A stretch of 64,000 bases of DNA, taken from assembly GCF_040782645.1 (NCBI RefSeq), contig NZ_CP160403.1, forward strand, positions 9,583,001 through 9,647,000, in the 5' to 3' direction. A program made the translations under genes and the position numbers. The notes under the pieces were generated by a model that was given only the letters and a program-made list of their open reading frames with translations, made no database searches and had not been told where the DNA came from. This document shows positions 1 through 7,534 of the stretch, piece after piece. The first letter of the stretch is position 1. The number at the start of each line of letters is the position of its first letter. The stretch comes from Streptomyces sp. HUAS ZL42 (GTDB lineage Bacteria > Actinomycetota > Actinomycetes > Streptomycetales > Streptomycetaceae).

Positions 1-62
1 CTTTGCCCCTCTGATCCGGACCCCAGCCCCGACCTGCAACCCGCGCAAGGAAGTTCACCACC

Positions 63-476
63 ATGACCATCGACTGGCGTTACACCGTCGAGGAGAACCT
101 CGGCATCCTCTCCGTCGCCGGATACCTGGGCCCCGACGCCGTCCGCCGCTTCACCGGCGCGATCGGATGGGCGCTGGCGCGTGGCACCGGCCCGGTCGTC
201 GTCGACCTGACCGAGCTGCGCAGCTGGTCGGCCGAGGGGCAGCTCGCCATCACCGAGGCCGCACGCCGTCTCGCGGAAGCGGGCCGCGGCCTGGAGCTCG
301 CCGCGATCCCAGCCGACGGGTCCCTCGTCCCTGCGGGCGACTTCCCGCCCATCCCGGTCCACGCCGACCTGGCTGCCGCGTTCGCCGCGCACAGCGCGGA
401 ACACGGGGAACGAGTGGAGGGGCGCCACGAATGGCGCACCACGGGCTGGCCGACCCGCGATGGACAGGGCGAGTGA
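63..476 (+). CDS. STAS-domain protein (anti-sigma factor antagonist-like)
   Basis: A 137-residue soluble protein. Residues 1-110 have the alternating strand/helix pattern of a STAS domain: an N-terminal strand pair ending in LSVAGYLGP, a VVVDLTEL strand, and the SAEGQLAITEAARR segment where the phosphorylatable serine/helix of SpoIIAA-like proteins lies. STAS proteins bind anti-sigma kinases and free a sigma factor, so a partner-switching role is inferred. AAGGAAG 5-10 bases before the ATG supports the start. No anti-sigma kinase gene is next to it; it stands alone at the window edge. The C-terminal 25 residues are polar and probably disordered. Confidence 0.75.
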   Translation: MTIDWRYTVEENLGILSVAGYLGPDAVRRFTGAIGWALARGTGPVVVDLTELRSWSAEGQLAITEAARRLAEAGRGLELAAIPADGSLVPAGDFPPIPVHADLAAAFAAHSAEHGERVEGRHEWRTTGWPTRDGQGE

Positions 477-830
477 CCTCGCCCGTTCCTCCCTGCGGCG
501 AAGGCGCGGTCGCTGTCCCGCACGGGCACGAGGGCGCAGACGTCCCGGAGGTGAGGGCTCCACGGCGCAGGCGCGACGGCAGCACCAGGCGGGCCACGAA
601 GGCGGGCGGCGCACAGGTGGGCGGGAGACAGGGACCAAGGAGTGTCCGGCGTGACGGCATGGCGGTGGGCGGCCGGCCGACGCCGGGCTGACGGGCGTAC
701 ACCGCGGCGGCCTGCGCGTCGCCGCTCCGTTCCACTTCGACGCGGGCCTGTTCAGACACGAGAAGGGCACGCCACGGATGCGACGGCGACGCTCACCGTT
801 GGGCTGGCCGGTTGGTCTGTCGTGCGTGGG
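477..830. other. Intergenic stretch, no supported gene
   Basis: About 350 bases between the STAS gene and the zinc-ribbon gene. Open frames exist on both strands, but none has a recognisable domain, a good ribosome binding site or normal residue composition. I see no RNA gene here. Confidence 0.5.
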
Positions 831-1031
831 TCAGAGGCGGTCGGCGTCCGGGGCCGGCTGATCGGGCCGGCCGCCGAGGGACAGCTTCAGCAGGCCGGCG
901 TTCCCGCAGCGGGGGCAGCCACCGTCCGGTCCGATGGCGGTGGGGCGGCACTTGAGGCGGCAGGCGGGGCACTTGAGCCAGGCGACACCGATACCGCGCA
1001 GCGGTGTGATCCTCACGCGATCCTCCCTCAC
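831..1031 (-). CDS. Small zinc-ribbon protein
   Basis: A 66-residue protein with CPAC...C and CPRC spacing, giving four cysteines in a zinc-ribbon arrangement (residues about 20-45), followed by a short acidic tail. No enzymatic domain is visible. Its start lies seven bases from a near-perfect palindrome (1038-1067) that also precedes the divergent ArsR-family gene. It is therefore probably controlled by that regulator, and may be a metal-binding or redox-sensing partner. The zinc ribbon is clear; the physiological role is inferred from context only. Confidence 0.6.
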   Translation of the reverse strand: MREDRVRITPLRGIGVAWLKCPACRLKCRPTAIGPDGGCPRCGNAGLLKLSLGGRPDQPAPDADRL

Positions 1032-1037
1032 AGGACT

Positions 1038-1067
1038 TCAGTAATTGCTAATCTTAGCAATTACTGA
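1038..1067. promoter_or_regulatory. 14-bp-arm palindromic operator (ArsR-type)
   Basis: The arms TCAGTAATTGCTAA and TTAGCAATTACTGA are exact reverse complements separated by two bases. This AT-rich island in a GC-rich genome sits between divergent genes, one of which encodes an ArsR-family repressor. The layout fits an autoregulatory operator. Binding by the product of 1225-1575 is inferred. Confidence 0.8.
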
Positions 1068-1224
1068 GGTCACCGTTGGATTCGACGGCTGATCCCGGTG
1101 TGGATTCGGCCCGGCCGGTGCCACACGCGAGGATGGGTCGCATGTTCTTGACGAGTGGGTGGATGCGATGCGCCGAGGCGGGGCCGGTGGGGCCGTGCTG
1201 CTGTACCGGGGAGGCGACGGCCAG

Positions 1225-1575
1225 GTGAGTACGCCGCTGTACCAGCTGAAGGCCGAGTTCTTCAAAACGCTCGGCCACCCCGCGCGCATCCGGGTCCTGG
1301 AACTGCTGAGCGAACGCGAGCACGCGGTCGCCGAGATGCTGCCCGAGGTGGGCATCGAGCCCGCGCACCTCTCGCAGCAGCTGGCCGTGCTGCGGCGGGC
1401 CAACCTGGTCGTGACCCGTAAGGAGGGCTCGACCGTGTACTACTCGCTGACCAGCCCGCATGTGGCCGAGCTCCTGCGGGTGGCCCGCACGATCCTTTCG
1501 GGCGTGCTGGCGGGTCAGGCCGAACTGCTCGCCGACCTGCAGGCCGCCCAGGGGGAGGGGAAGCCGCCGTCGTAG
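1225..1575 (+). CDS. ArsR/SmtB-family transcriptional regulator
   Basis: A 116-residue winged helix-turn-helix protein. It opens with YQLKAEFFKTLGHPARIRVLEL, the ArsR helix 1-2 signature, continues through the recognition helix (HLSQQLAVLRRANLV) and ends with the wing (RKEGSTVYYSL). The GTG at 1225 matches the normal length of the family; an upstream in-frame start would add 22 low-quality residues. No CxC metal motif is seen in the alpha-3 helix, so the ligand may not be arsenic-like metals. It lies between the palindrome at 1038-1067 and the hydrogenase-like operon at 1764 and could control either side. The regulatory link is inferred. Confidence 0.85.
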   Translation: MSTPLYQLKAEFFKTLGHPARIRVLELLSEREHAVAEMLPEVGIEPAHLSQQLAVLRRANLVVTRKEGSTVYYSLTSPHVAELLRVARTILSGVLAGQAELLADLQAAQGEGKPPS

Positions 1576-1763
1576 CCACGGCCCTCGAACGGCGGCCGTC
1601 TCCCGAGAGTTGGACAGCGCTGAGTGGTGTCGGGGGACGGCCGCCTTCCCAAGCAGGCGCGGGATGCCACTGAGGTAAAGGACCGGCAAAACGTCGTGAC
1701 TCCAGCCGCGGGATGACTCGTTGGTCATCTCCGGACAAGTCCTCACCGTTCAGGGAGGGGCTC

Positions 1764-2246
1764 ATGGGCCTGTTGCGCAAGATCCGCACTACCGGGCGGG
1801 TCGCCGAGCCCGCGCCGCCGCGCCCGCGGGGTGACGTGCCGGAGAAGGCGCGGGAGCTCGGCGGTTCGGTGCAGGTGCGGTGTGTGGACGCGGGCTCGTG
1901 CAACGGCTGCGAGATCGAGATCGCCGCTGCCTTCAACCCGGTGTACGACGCCGAGCGGTACGGCGCGCGGCTGGTGGCCTCGCCCCGGCATGCGGATGTG
2001 GCGCTGGTGACCGGGCCGGTGACGCGGAACATGGCGGAGCCCCTGCGGCGCACGGTCGCCGCGATGGGCGAGCCGCGGCTGGTCGTGGCGGTGGGCGACT
2101 GTGCGATCAACTGCGGGGAGTTCGCGGGCGGCTACGGCGTTGAGGGCGCCGTCTCCGATGTCGTACCGGTGGACCTGGCCGTGCCCGGTTGCCCGCCGGA
2201 GCCGGGAGAGATCGTGGCGGCGCTCAGGCGAGTGACCGGACGGTGA
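1764..2246 (+). CDS. NuoB/HyfI-like [4Fe-4S] small subunit
   Basis: A 160-residue homologue of the complex I NuoB / group 4 hydrogenase small subunit, which carries the [4Fe-4S] cluster next to the large subunit. Visible ligands are the GSCNGCE motif (Cys46, Cys49), a later VGDC cysteine and a PGCPP cysteine, so all four cluster ligands appear kept. I chose ATG 1764 because GGGAGGGG precedes it; an upstream ATG at 1713 has no such site. It is the first gene of six: its TGA overlaps the GTG of the next gene (GTGA), implying translational coupling. It probably relays electrons from an unknown donor into the membrane complex. Confidence 0.85.
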   Translation: MGLLRKIRTTGRVAEPAPPRPRGDVPEKARELGGSVQVRCVDAGSCNGCEIEIAAAFNPVYDAERYGARLVASPRHADVALVTGPVTRNMAEPLRRTVAAMGEPRLVVAVGDCAINCGEFAGGYGVEGAVSDVVPVDLAVPGCPPEPGEIVAALRRVTGR

Positions 2247-4276
2247 GCGTGATCCCGGCCGCCCTCGCGACGGCCACCGCACTGGCCGGAGCGGGCGCGC
2301 CGGCCGGGCTCGGGCTGCCGTACCGGCTGCGCGTGCCGGTCGTGGGAGCGTTGACGGCGGGCGTTGGGGTGAGCGGTGGCGTGGCGGGTGTGGCTGCACT
2401 GGGCGGCAGCCGCTGGGCGGCCACGCTCCCCGGCGTGTTGCCGCTGGCCGGGGCGCACGCGGCGGTGGACGCGCTGGCGGGGCTGTTCATGGCGGTGGCG
2501 GGGGCCGTCGTGGGCGCGGTCGCGGTGTACGGCATCGGTTACGCGGCCGGGCACGGCGCGCACGGGCTGGGCTCGCGCACCGCTCAGTCGGTGCTGCCTC
2601 TGTTCGCCCTCACCCTGGTGCTGGTGCCCGTGGCGGCGTCGGTGTCCACGTTCCTGGTGCTGTGGGAACTGATGGCGCTCGGCTCGCTGCTGCTGGTGCT
2701 CGCCGAGCATCGGGAACGTCCTTCAGTGCGGCAGGCGGGTGTCTGGTATGCGGTGATGACGCACCTCGGCCTGGTGCTGTTGCTGGCCGGGTTCGCCCTG
2801 TTCGCGGCGCAGGCGGGCGGGGAGACGTTCGCCGCCCTGCGGGCGGGCGCGGACGCTGTGTCGCCGACGGTGCGCGGGCTGGTGTTCGTCCTGGCCGGGC
2901 TGGCGTTCACGTCGAAGGCGGGCGCACTGCCGCTGCACGCCTGGCTGCCGCGCGCGCATCCCGAAGCGCCCAGCCCCGTTTCGGCGTTGATGAGCGCCGC
3001 CATGGTCAACCTCGGCGTCTACGGCCTCGTCCGCACCGGCCTCGACCTGCTGGGCGGTGGACCGGCCTGGTGGTGGCTCGCCTTGCTGGCGGTCGGCGCG
3101 GCCAGCGCCGTCTACGGCATCCTCCAGGCCGCGATGGCCTCCGACCTCAAACGGCTGCTGGCCTACTCGACGAGCGAGAACATGGGCCTGGTCCTGATCG
3201 GGGTGGGGGCGTCCGGGCTGTTCGCCGCCTACGGCGACCGTCCGCTCGCCGCGCTGGCCCTGTCCGCGGCGCTGTTGCACGTGGTCAACCACTCGGCATT
3301 CAAGGCCCTGCTGTTCTGCGCGGCCGGGTCCGTCGTTCGGGCCACCGGCCTGCGGGATCTGGACCGGCTGGGCGGGCTGCGCTCCCGGATGCCGGTCACG
3401 GCTGGGCTGTTCGCGCTCGCAGCGCTCGGTGCCGTGGCCCTGCCGCCGGGTAACGGTTTCATCAGCGAGTGGCTGCTGTTGCAGTCGCTGATCCACGGAC
3501 TTCAGGTGCCGGGCGTCGCGGTGGCGGTCGTCCTGCCGCTGTCGGTGGCACTGATCGCGCTGTCCGCCGGCATTGCCGCGGCGGCGTTCGTCAAGGCGCT
3601 CGGGGTCGGCTTCTTCGCCCGTCCCCGCAGCGAGCAGGCCGCCACGGCCAAGGAAGCGCCCTTCCTCATGCTGACCGGAATGGGGTTGCTCGGGTTGCTG
3701 TGCGCGGCTCTGGCCCTGGTGCCCGGGCTGCTGGGCGAGGGCCTGGACCGGGCCGTGGGCGCGACGGGGCTGCCAGGCCGTGGCGAGGTGTCAGGGGGTG
3801 GGCTGAAGGTGCGGCTCGCGGCTGTGTCGGCAACGCTGTCGCCGCTGTGGGTGGTGGCCGCGCTGGCCGCCGTGTTCCTGCTGGCCGTTGGTCTGCCCAG
3901 GCTGTACGGGCGCAGGCGGCGCCGTGCCGACGCCCGGCTGTGGGACTGCGGCGGAGGTGCGCCGACGCCGCGCATGGCCTACACGGCGACCTCTTTCGCG
4001 GAACCGTTGCAGCGGGTGTTCGACGATGTCCTTGCCCCAGAACAGGATCTGAACGTCACGCCGGTGCGCGAGTCGGCGTATCTGGTGGAGCGCGTGCGCT
4101 TCCAGCGCCGGGTTCCCGACCGGCTCGAACACCGGCTGTACGAACCGGTGCTGCGCTCGCTCGCCGGGGCCGGGCAGGCAGCCCGGCGGCTGGCGGGCGG
4201 CAGCGTCCACCTCTATCTCGGCTACGGCTTCGTCGGCCTGGTCGCCCTGCTGTTGATCCTGGCGGTGGGCTGGTGA
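2243..4276 (+). CDS. HyfB-like proton-pumping membrane subunit (NuoL/M family)
   Basis: A 677-residue polytopic membrane protein of the antiporter-like NuoL/NuoM/HyfB family. Conserved family segments include SKAGALPLHAWLPRAHPEAP with its membrane lysine and histidine, the LKRLLAYSTSENMG helix and the VNHSAFKALLF segment with a further charged His/Lys pair, all expected for a proton channel. The GTG at 2243 overlaps the previous stop. After roughly 14 helices, a C-terminal cytosolic extension ends in one more helix (about residues 650-675), as in HyfB. Partner subunits follow directly. The role is coupling electron transfer to ion translocation; which ion is pumped cannot be told from the sequence. 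Confidence 0.85.
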   Translation: MSVIPAALATATALAGAGAPAGLGLPYRLRVPVVGALTAGVGVSGGVAGVAALGGSRWAATLPGVLPLAGAHAAVDALAGLFMAVAGAVVGAVAVYGIGYAAGHGAHGLGSRTAQSVLPLFALTLVLVPVAASVSTFLVLWELMALGSLLLVLAEHRERPSVRQAGVWYAVMTHLGLVLLLAGFALFAAQAGGETFAALRAGADAVSPTVRGLVFVLAGLAFTSKAGALPLHAWLPRAHPEAPSPVSALMSAAMVNLGVYGLVRTGLDLLGGGPAWWWLALLAVGAASAVYGILQAAMASDLKRLLAYSTSENMGLVLIGVGASGLFAAYGDRPLAALALSAALLHVVNHSAFKALLFCAAGSVVRATGLRDLDRLGGLRSRMPVTAGLFALAALGAVALPPGNGFISEWLLLQSLIHGLQVPGVAVAVVLPLSVALIALSAGIAAAAFVKALGVGFFARPRSEQAATAKEAPFLMLTGMGLLGLLCAALALVPGLLGEGLDRAVGATGLPGRGEVSGGGLKVRLAAVSATLSPLWVVAALAAVFLLAVGLPRLYGRRRRRADARLWDCGGGAPTPRMAYTATSFAEPLQRVFDDVLAPEQDLNVTPVRESAYLVERVRFQRRVPDRLEHRLYEPVLRSLAGAGQAARRLAGGSVHLYLGYGFVGLVALLLILAVGW

Positions 4277-4286
4277 GAGCAAACAG

Positions 4287-5243
4287 ATGAGTGCTGTCGG
4301 ATACGTGGCCGTGGCCGGCCAGATCGTCATGGTGGGCGCCGGAGCGCCGCTGCTGACGGGGTGGATGCGCCAGATCCGCGCCCGCCTGGAGGGACGGGCC
4401 GGTGCCGGGGTGCTCCAGCTCTGGCGGGACACGCGCAAACTGCTGCGCAAGGAACCGATCACACCGGTGGGCACCGGACCCGCCTTCCGCGCCGCCCCCG
4501 CCCTGCTGGTCGCCACCACCACGGTCGCGGCCGCCCTCGTGCCGCTGCTGTCCACCGACACCCCGGTGAGCGGACATGCGGATCTCATCGTGGTCGTGGC
4601 ACTGATCGCGCTCGGCACACTGTCGCTGGCCCTGGCCGGCCTGGACACCGGCACCGCGTTCGGCGGGATGGGTGCATCCCGGGAGATGACGGTGGCCGCG
4701 CTGGTGGAACCCACGATCCTGCTGTCGGTGTTCGCCCTGTCGATACCGGCGGGCACGACCAACATCCCCTCCATCGTCCACGGCGCCGTCGACGAGCCGG
4801 CCCGTCTCGCCTCCCCGGCGGGCCTCCTGGCCACCGCCGCGCTCGCCGTCGCGGTGCTCGCGGAGACCGGGCGGATCCCGGTGGACAACCCCTCCACCCA
4901 CCTCGAACTGACGATGATCCACGAGGCGATGGTGCTCGAGTACGCGGGCCCCGACCTGGCGCTGGTCGAACTCGGCGCCCAGATGCGGCTCACCCTTCTG
5001 CTCGGGCTGCTGTCGTCACTGTTCGTCCCCTGGGGGATCGCCACCAGCGTCTCCTGGACCGGGCTCGTCCTGGCCCTGGTGCTGTTCGCGGCGAAGCTCA
5101 CGCTGCTGGGTGCGGTACTGGCGGCGGCCGAGGTCTTCTGGGCCAAGGTCCGACTGTTCCGGGTGCCCGAGCTGCTCGCCGGCTCCTTCCTGCTGGCGCT
5201 CCTCGCGGTGACCGCCTCGTACTTCCTGAGCGGAGCGTCATGA
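4287..5243 (+). CDS. HyfC/NuoH-like membrane anchor subunit
   Basis: A 318-residue membrane protein related to NuoH and to formate hydrogenlyase subunit 4 (HycD/HyfC). The RARLEGRAGAGVLQLWRDTRKLLRKE loop near residues 30-55 is the family's cytoplasmic signature, and the later AETGRIPVDNPSTHLELTMIHEAM stretch carries the acidic residues of the E-channel/quinone-chamber loop. About eight helices are visible. It anchors the hydrophilic small/large subunit pair to the pump modules. Its TGA overlaps the next ATG (ATGA), so the operon is tightly coupled. Confidence 0.85.
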   Translation: MSAVGYVAVAGQIVMVGAGAPLLTGWMRQIRARLEGRAGAGVLQLWRDTRKLLRKEPITPVGTGPAFRAAPALLVATTTVAAALVPLLSTDTPVSGHADLIVVVALIALGTLSLALAGLDTGTAFGGMGASREMTVAALVEPTILLSVFALSIPAGTTNIPSIVHGAVDEPARLASPAGLLATAALAVAVLAETGRIPVDNPSTHLELTMIHEAMVLEYAGPDLALVELGAQMRLTLLLGLLSSLFVPWGIATSVSWTGLVLALVLFAAKLTLLGAVLAAAEVFWAKVRLFRVPELLAGSFLLALLAVTASYFLSGAS

Positions 5244-5920
5244 GCGGCAGCCTCTACACCGAGCTCCTCGACCTGGCCTGCGGCGCCTTCCTGCTGGCTG
5301 CCGTGGTGGTGCTGTGGCGGCGCGAACTCGCGGCGATCGTCCGGGTCTTCGCCTTGCAGGGCATCGCGCTCGCCGTGATCGCCGTCCTTCTCGGCGCGCA
5401 CGAGGAACGCTGGGATCTCATCGGTGTGGGGATCGGCGTCGGCGTGCTCAGGGCCGGCGTACTGCCGTATCTGATGCGCCGCGCCCTGGCAGCTCTTGCC
5501 GCCGACCGCGTGCACAGCGAGGAGGTCCGGGAGACACAACCCCTGGTCAACGTCGCTGCCTCGCTGCTCACCGCGGCGCTGCTGACCCTGCTGGCCTACG
5601 CCGTCGCCCGTCCCCTGACCGAACTGAACCCGACCTCCGCCACCCGCGCCCTGCCCGTCGGCCTCGCCGTCGTACTGATCGGCTTCTTCGTTCTGGTCAC
5701 CCGGCGCCGCGCGCTCGCTCAGGTGGTCGGCTTCCTGCTGCTGGACAACGGCATCACCGCCACCGCCTTCCTCGCCACCTCCGGCGTGCCGCTCATCGTC
5801 GAACTCGGCGTCTCCTTCGACGTGTTGCTGGCAGTGCTGGTGCTGCAGATCCTCGCCACCCGGATGCGGGAGGCGTTCGGCACCACGGACATCGACGACC
5901 TGCGGGAGCTGCACGACTGA
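5240..5920 (+). CDS. HyfE-like membrane subunit
   Basis: A 226-residue protein with six to seven hydrophobic helices, corresponding to HyfE, the NuoK-like small subunit of hydrogenase-4-type complexes with added helices. It overlaps the previous stop (ATGA) and its own TGA overlaps the following ATG (TGATG). The C-terminal tail MREAFGTTDIDDLRELHD is cytosolic and typical of HyfE. Assignment rests on position between HyfC- and HyfF-like genes, length and helix pattern more than on individual catalytic residues. Confidence 0.75.
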   Translation: MSGSLYTELLDLACGAFLLAAVVVLWRRELAAIVRVFALQGIALAVIAVLLGAHEERWDLIGVGIGVGVLRAGVLPYLMRRALAALAADRVHSEEVRETQPLVNVAASLLTAALLTLLAYAVARPLTELNPTSATRALPVGLAVVLIGFFVLVTRRRALAQVVGFLLLDNGITATAFLATSGVPLIVELGVSFDVLLAVLVLQILATRMREAFGTTDIDDLRELHD

Positions 5921-7530
5921 TGCTGCGTCTATCCGGAGCCCCCACCGCTTCCGCCCTGCTGCTCACCGCGCCCGCGGCCGTGCCCCTCGTGCTCGCGGGG
6001 GCGTACGCGGTGGCCGGACTGCGCCCGCGACAACCGGCTGCCGCCCCGGTGACGTCAGCCCGGCGAACGGGTGCTGCCCCGCCCGGGGCCGAGCCCCCGG
6101 TCCTGGTGGCGGAAGCGCCCGTACCCGAGCCTGCCGCGCGACGACAGCCGGCCGCCTGGGCGGCTCTTGTCTCACCTCTGGTGATCCTCACGTGCGGAAG
6201 CCTGCTCGCGGCCACCGTCATCCACGACGGACCACGGGGGGCGTACTCCGGGCTGCTGCGCGCGGACGCGCTGACCGCCTGGATGCTGCTGGTGGTCGGC
6301 GCCGTCGCGCTGGTCGCGTGCGGCTCGGCGCCGGGCTACCTGGCGGGCGAGTTCGCCGCAGGCCGGGCCAGTGACCGGACCGTGTGGCGCTACCACGTCC
6401 TCGTGCAGGCGTTCCTGGCCGCGATGTGCCTGGCGGTGGTCACCGCCAACCTCGGTGTGCTCTGGGTCGCGGTCGAGGCCACGACCATCGTGACCGCGTT
6501 CCTCGTCGGCCACCGCCACACCCGCACGTCCGTCGAGGCCGCCTGGAAGTACGTGGTGATCTGCTCGGCCGGGATCGCGCTGGCCTTCCTCGGCACCGTG
6601 CTCATCTACTACGCAGCCCGCCAGGCGGGTATCGCCGAAGCGTGGGCGCTGGACTGGCCCACCCTCGTATCCCGCGCCGACCGGCTCGACCCGGCGGTCG
6701 TCCGGCTCGGCATCACCCTCGTCGTGCTCGGCTTCGGCGCCAAGGCCGGTCTGGTTCCGCTGCACGCCTGGCTGCCCGACGCCCACAGCCAGGCTCCCGC
6801 GCCGGTGTCCGCGCTGATGTCCGGGGTCCTGCTGTCGGTCGCCTTCGCCGCGATCCTGCGCTACCGCGTCATCGCGGACGCCGCCCTCGGCATCGACTTC
6901 ACCCGCGTCCTGCTCGCCGGGATCGCCCTGCTCACCCTCGCCCTCGCGGCCGGCCTCCTGCTGGCACAACGCGACTACAAGCGGATGCTGGCCTACTCCA
7001 GCATGGAGCACATGAGCCTGATCGCCCTGGCAGCGGCGATCGGCAGCCCGCTCGCCCTGTCCGCCGCACTGCTGCACATCGCCGGGCACGGGCTCGCCAA
7101 GTCCGTCGCGTTCTGCGCCTCCGGCCACATCCTGCAACTCACCGGCACCACCAAGATCGGCCGACTGCGCGGGCTGCTCGCCCGGGCACCCGCCCTGGCC
7201 GGGACGTTCGGCCTTGCGGTGGTGGCGCTCATGGCCTTCCCGCCGTTCAGCCTCTTCGCATCCGAACTGGGCATCGCCCGGGCCGGTTTCGCCGCCGGCA
7301 CCGGACTGGGCTGGGTCACGGCAGCGGCCCTGCTGCTCGTGCTCGTCGCCTTCGCCGCGCTCGCCACCCGCACCGCCCGGATGCTGCTGGGAACGGGAAC
7401 ACCGGCTGCGGACACCCCGTCCGCCGTGTGGCCCCTGGCGCTGGGCCTCGCCGCCTGCGCAGCCCTGGGCGTGACATTGGGCCCGCTCACCGACCTGCTG
7501 CACGCCGCCGCCCAGGCGATCGGAGGCTGA
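5920..7530 (+). CDS. HyfF-like proton-pumping membrane subunit (NuoN/M family)
   Basis: A 536-residue antiporter-like subunit, the second pump-type protein of the operon. It has the diagnostic GAKAGLVPLHAWLPDAHSQAP segment (membrane lysine), QRDYKRMLAYSSMEHMSL and HIAGHGLAKSVAF with conserved His/Lys. Residues 35-75 form an Ala/Pro-rich insertion after the first helix that looks unlike the rest and may be a cytosolic linker. The ATG at 5920 shares a base with the upstream stop. With the 2243-4276 product this gives two different pump subunits in one complex, as in hydrogenase-4. Confidence 0.85.
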   Translation: MLRLSGAPTASALLLTAPAAVPLVLAGAYAVAGLRPRQPAAAPVTSARRTGAAPPGAEPPVLVAEAPVPEPAARRQPAAWAALVSPLVILTCGSLLAATVIHDGPRGAYSGLLRADALTAWMLLVVGAVALVACGSAPGYLAGEFAAGRASDRTVWRYHVLVQAFLAAMCLAVVTANLGVLWVAVEATTIVTAFLVGHRHTRTSVEAAWKYVVICSAGIALAFLGTVLIYYAARQAGIAEAWALDWPTLVSRADRLDPAVVRLGITLVVLGFGAKAGLVPLHAWLPDAHSQAPAPVSALMSGVLLSVAFAAILRYRVIADAALGIDFTRVLLAGIALLTLALAAGLLLAQRDYKRMLAYSSMEHMSLIALAAAIGSPLALSAALLHIAGHGLAKSVAFCASGHILQLTGTTKIGRLRGLLARAPALAGTFGLAVVALMAFPPFSLFASELGIARAGFAAGTGLGWVTAAALLLVLVAFAALATRTARMLLGTGTPAADTPSAVWPLALGLAACAALGVTLGPLTDLLHAAAQAIGG

Positions 7531-7534
7531 AGCG

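Noticed and set aside
3791..5914. A 707-codon minus-strand open frame across the hydrogenase-like operon
   Set aside because: Gln/His/Gly-rich shadow translation of membrane-protein genes with coupled starts and stops on the plus strand.
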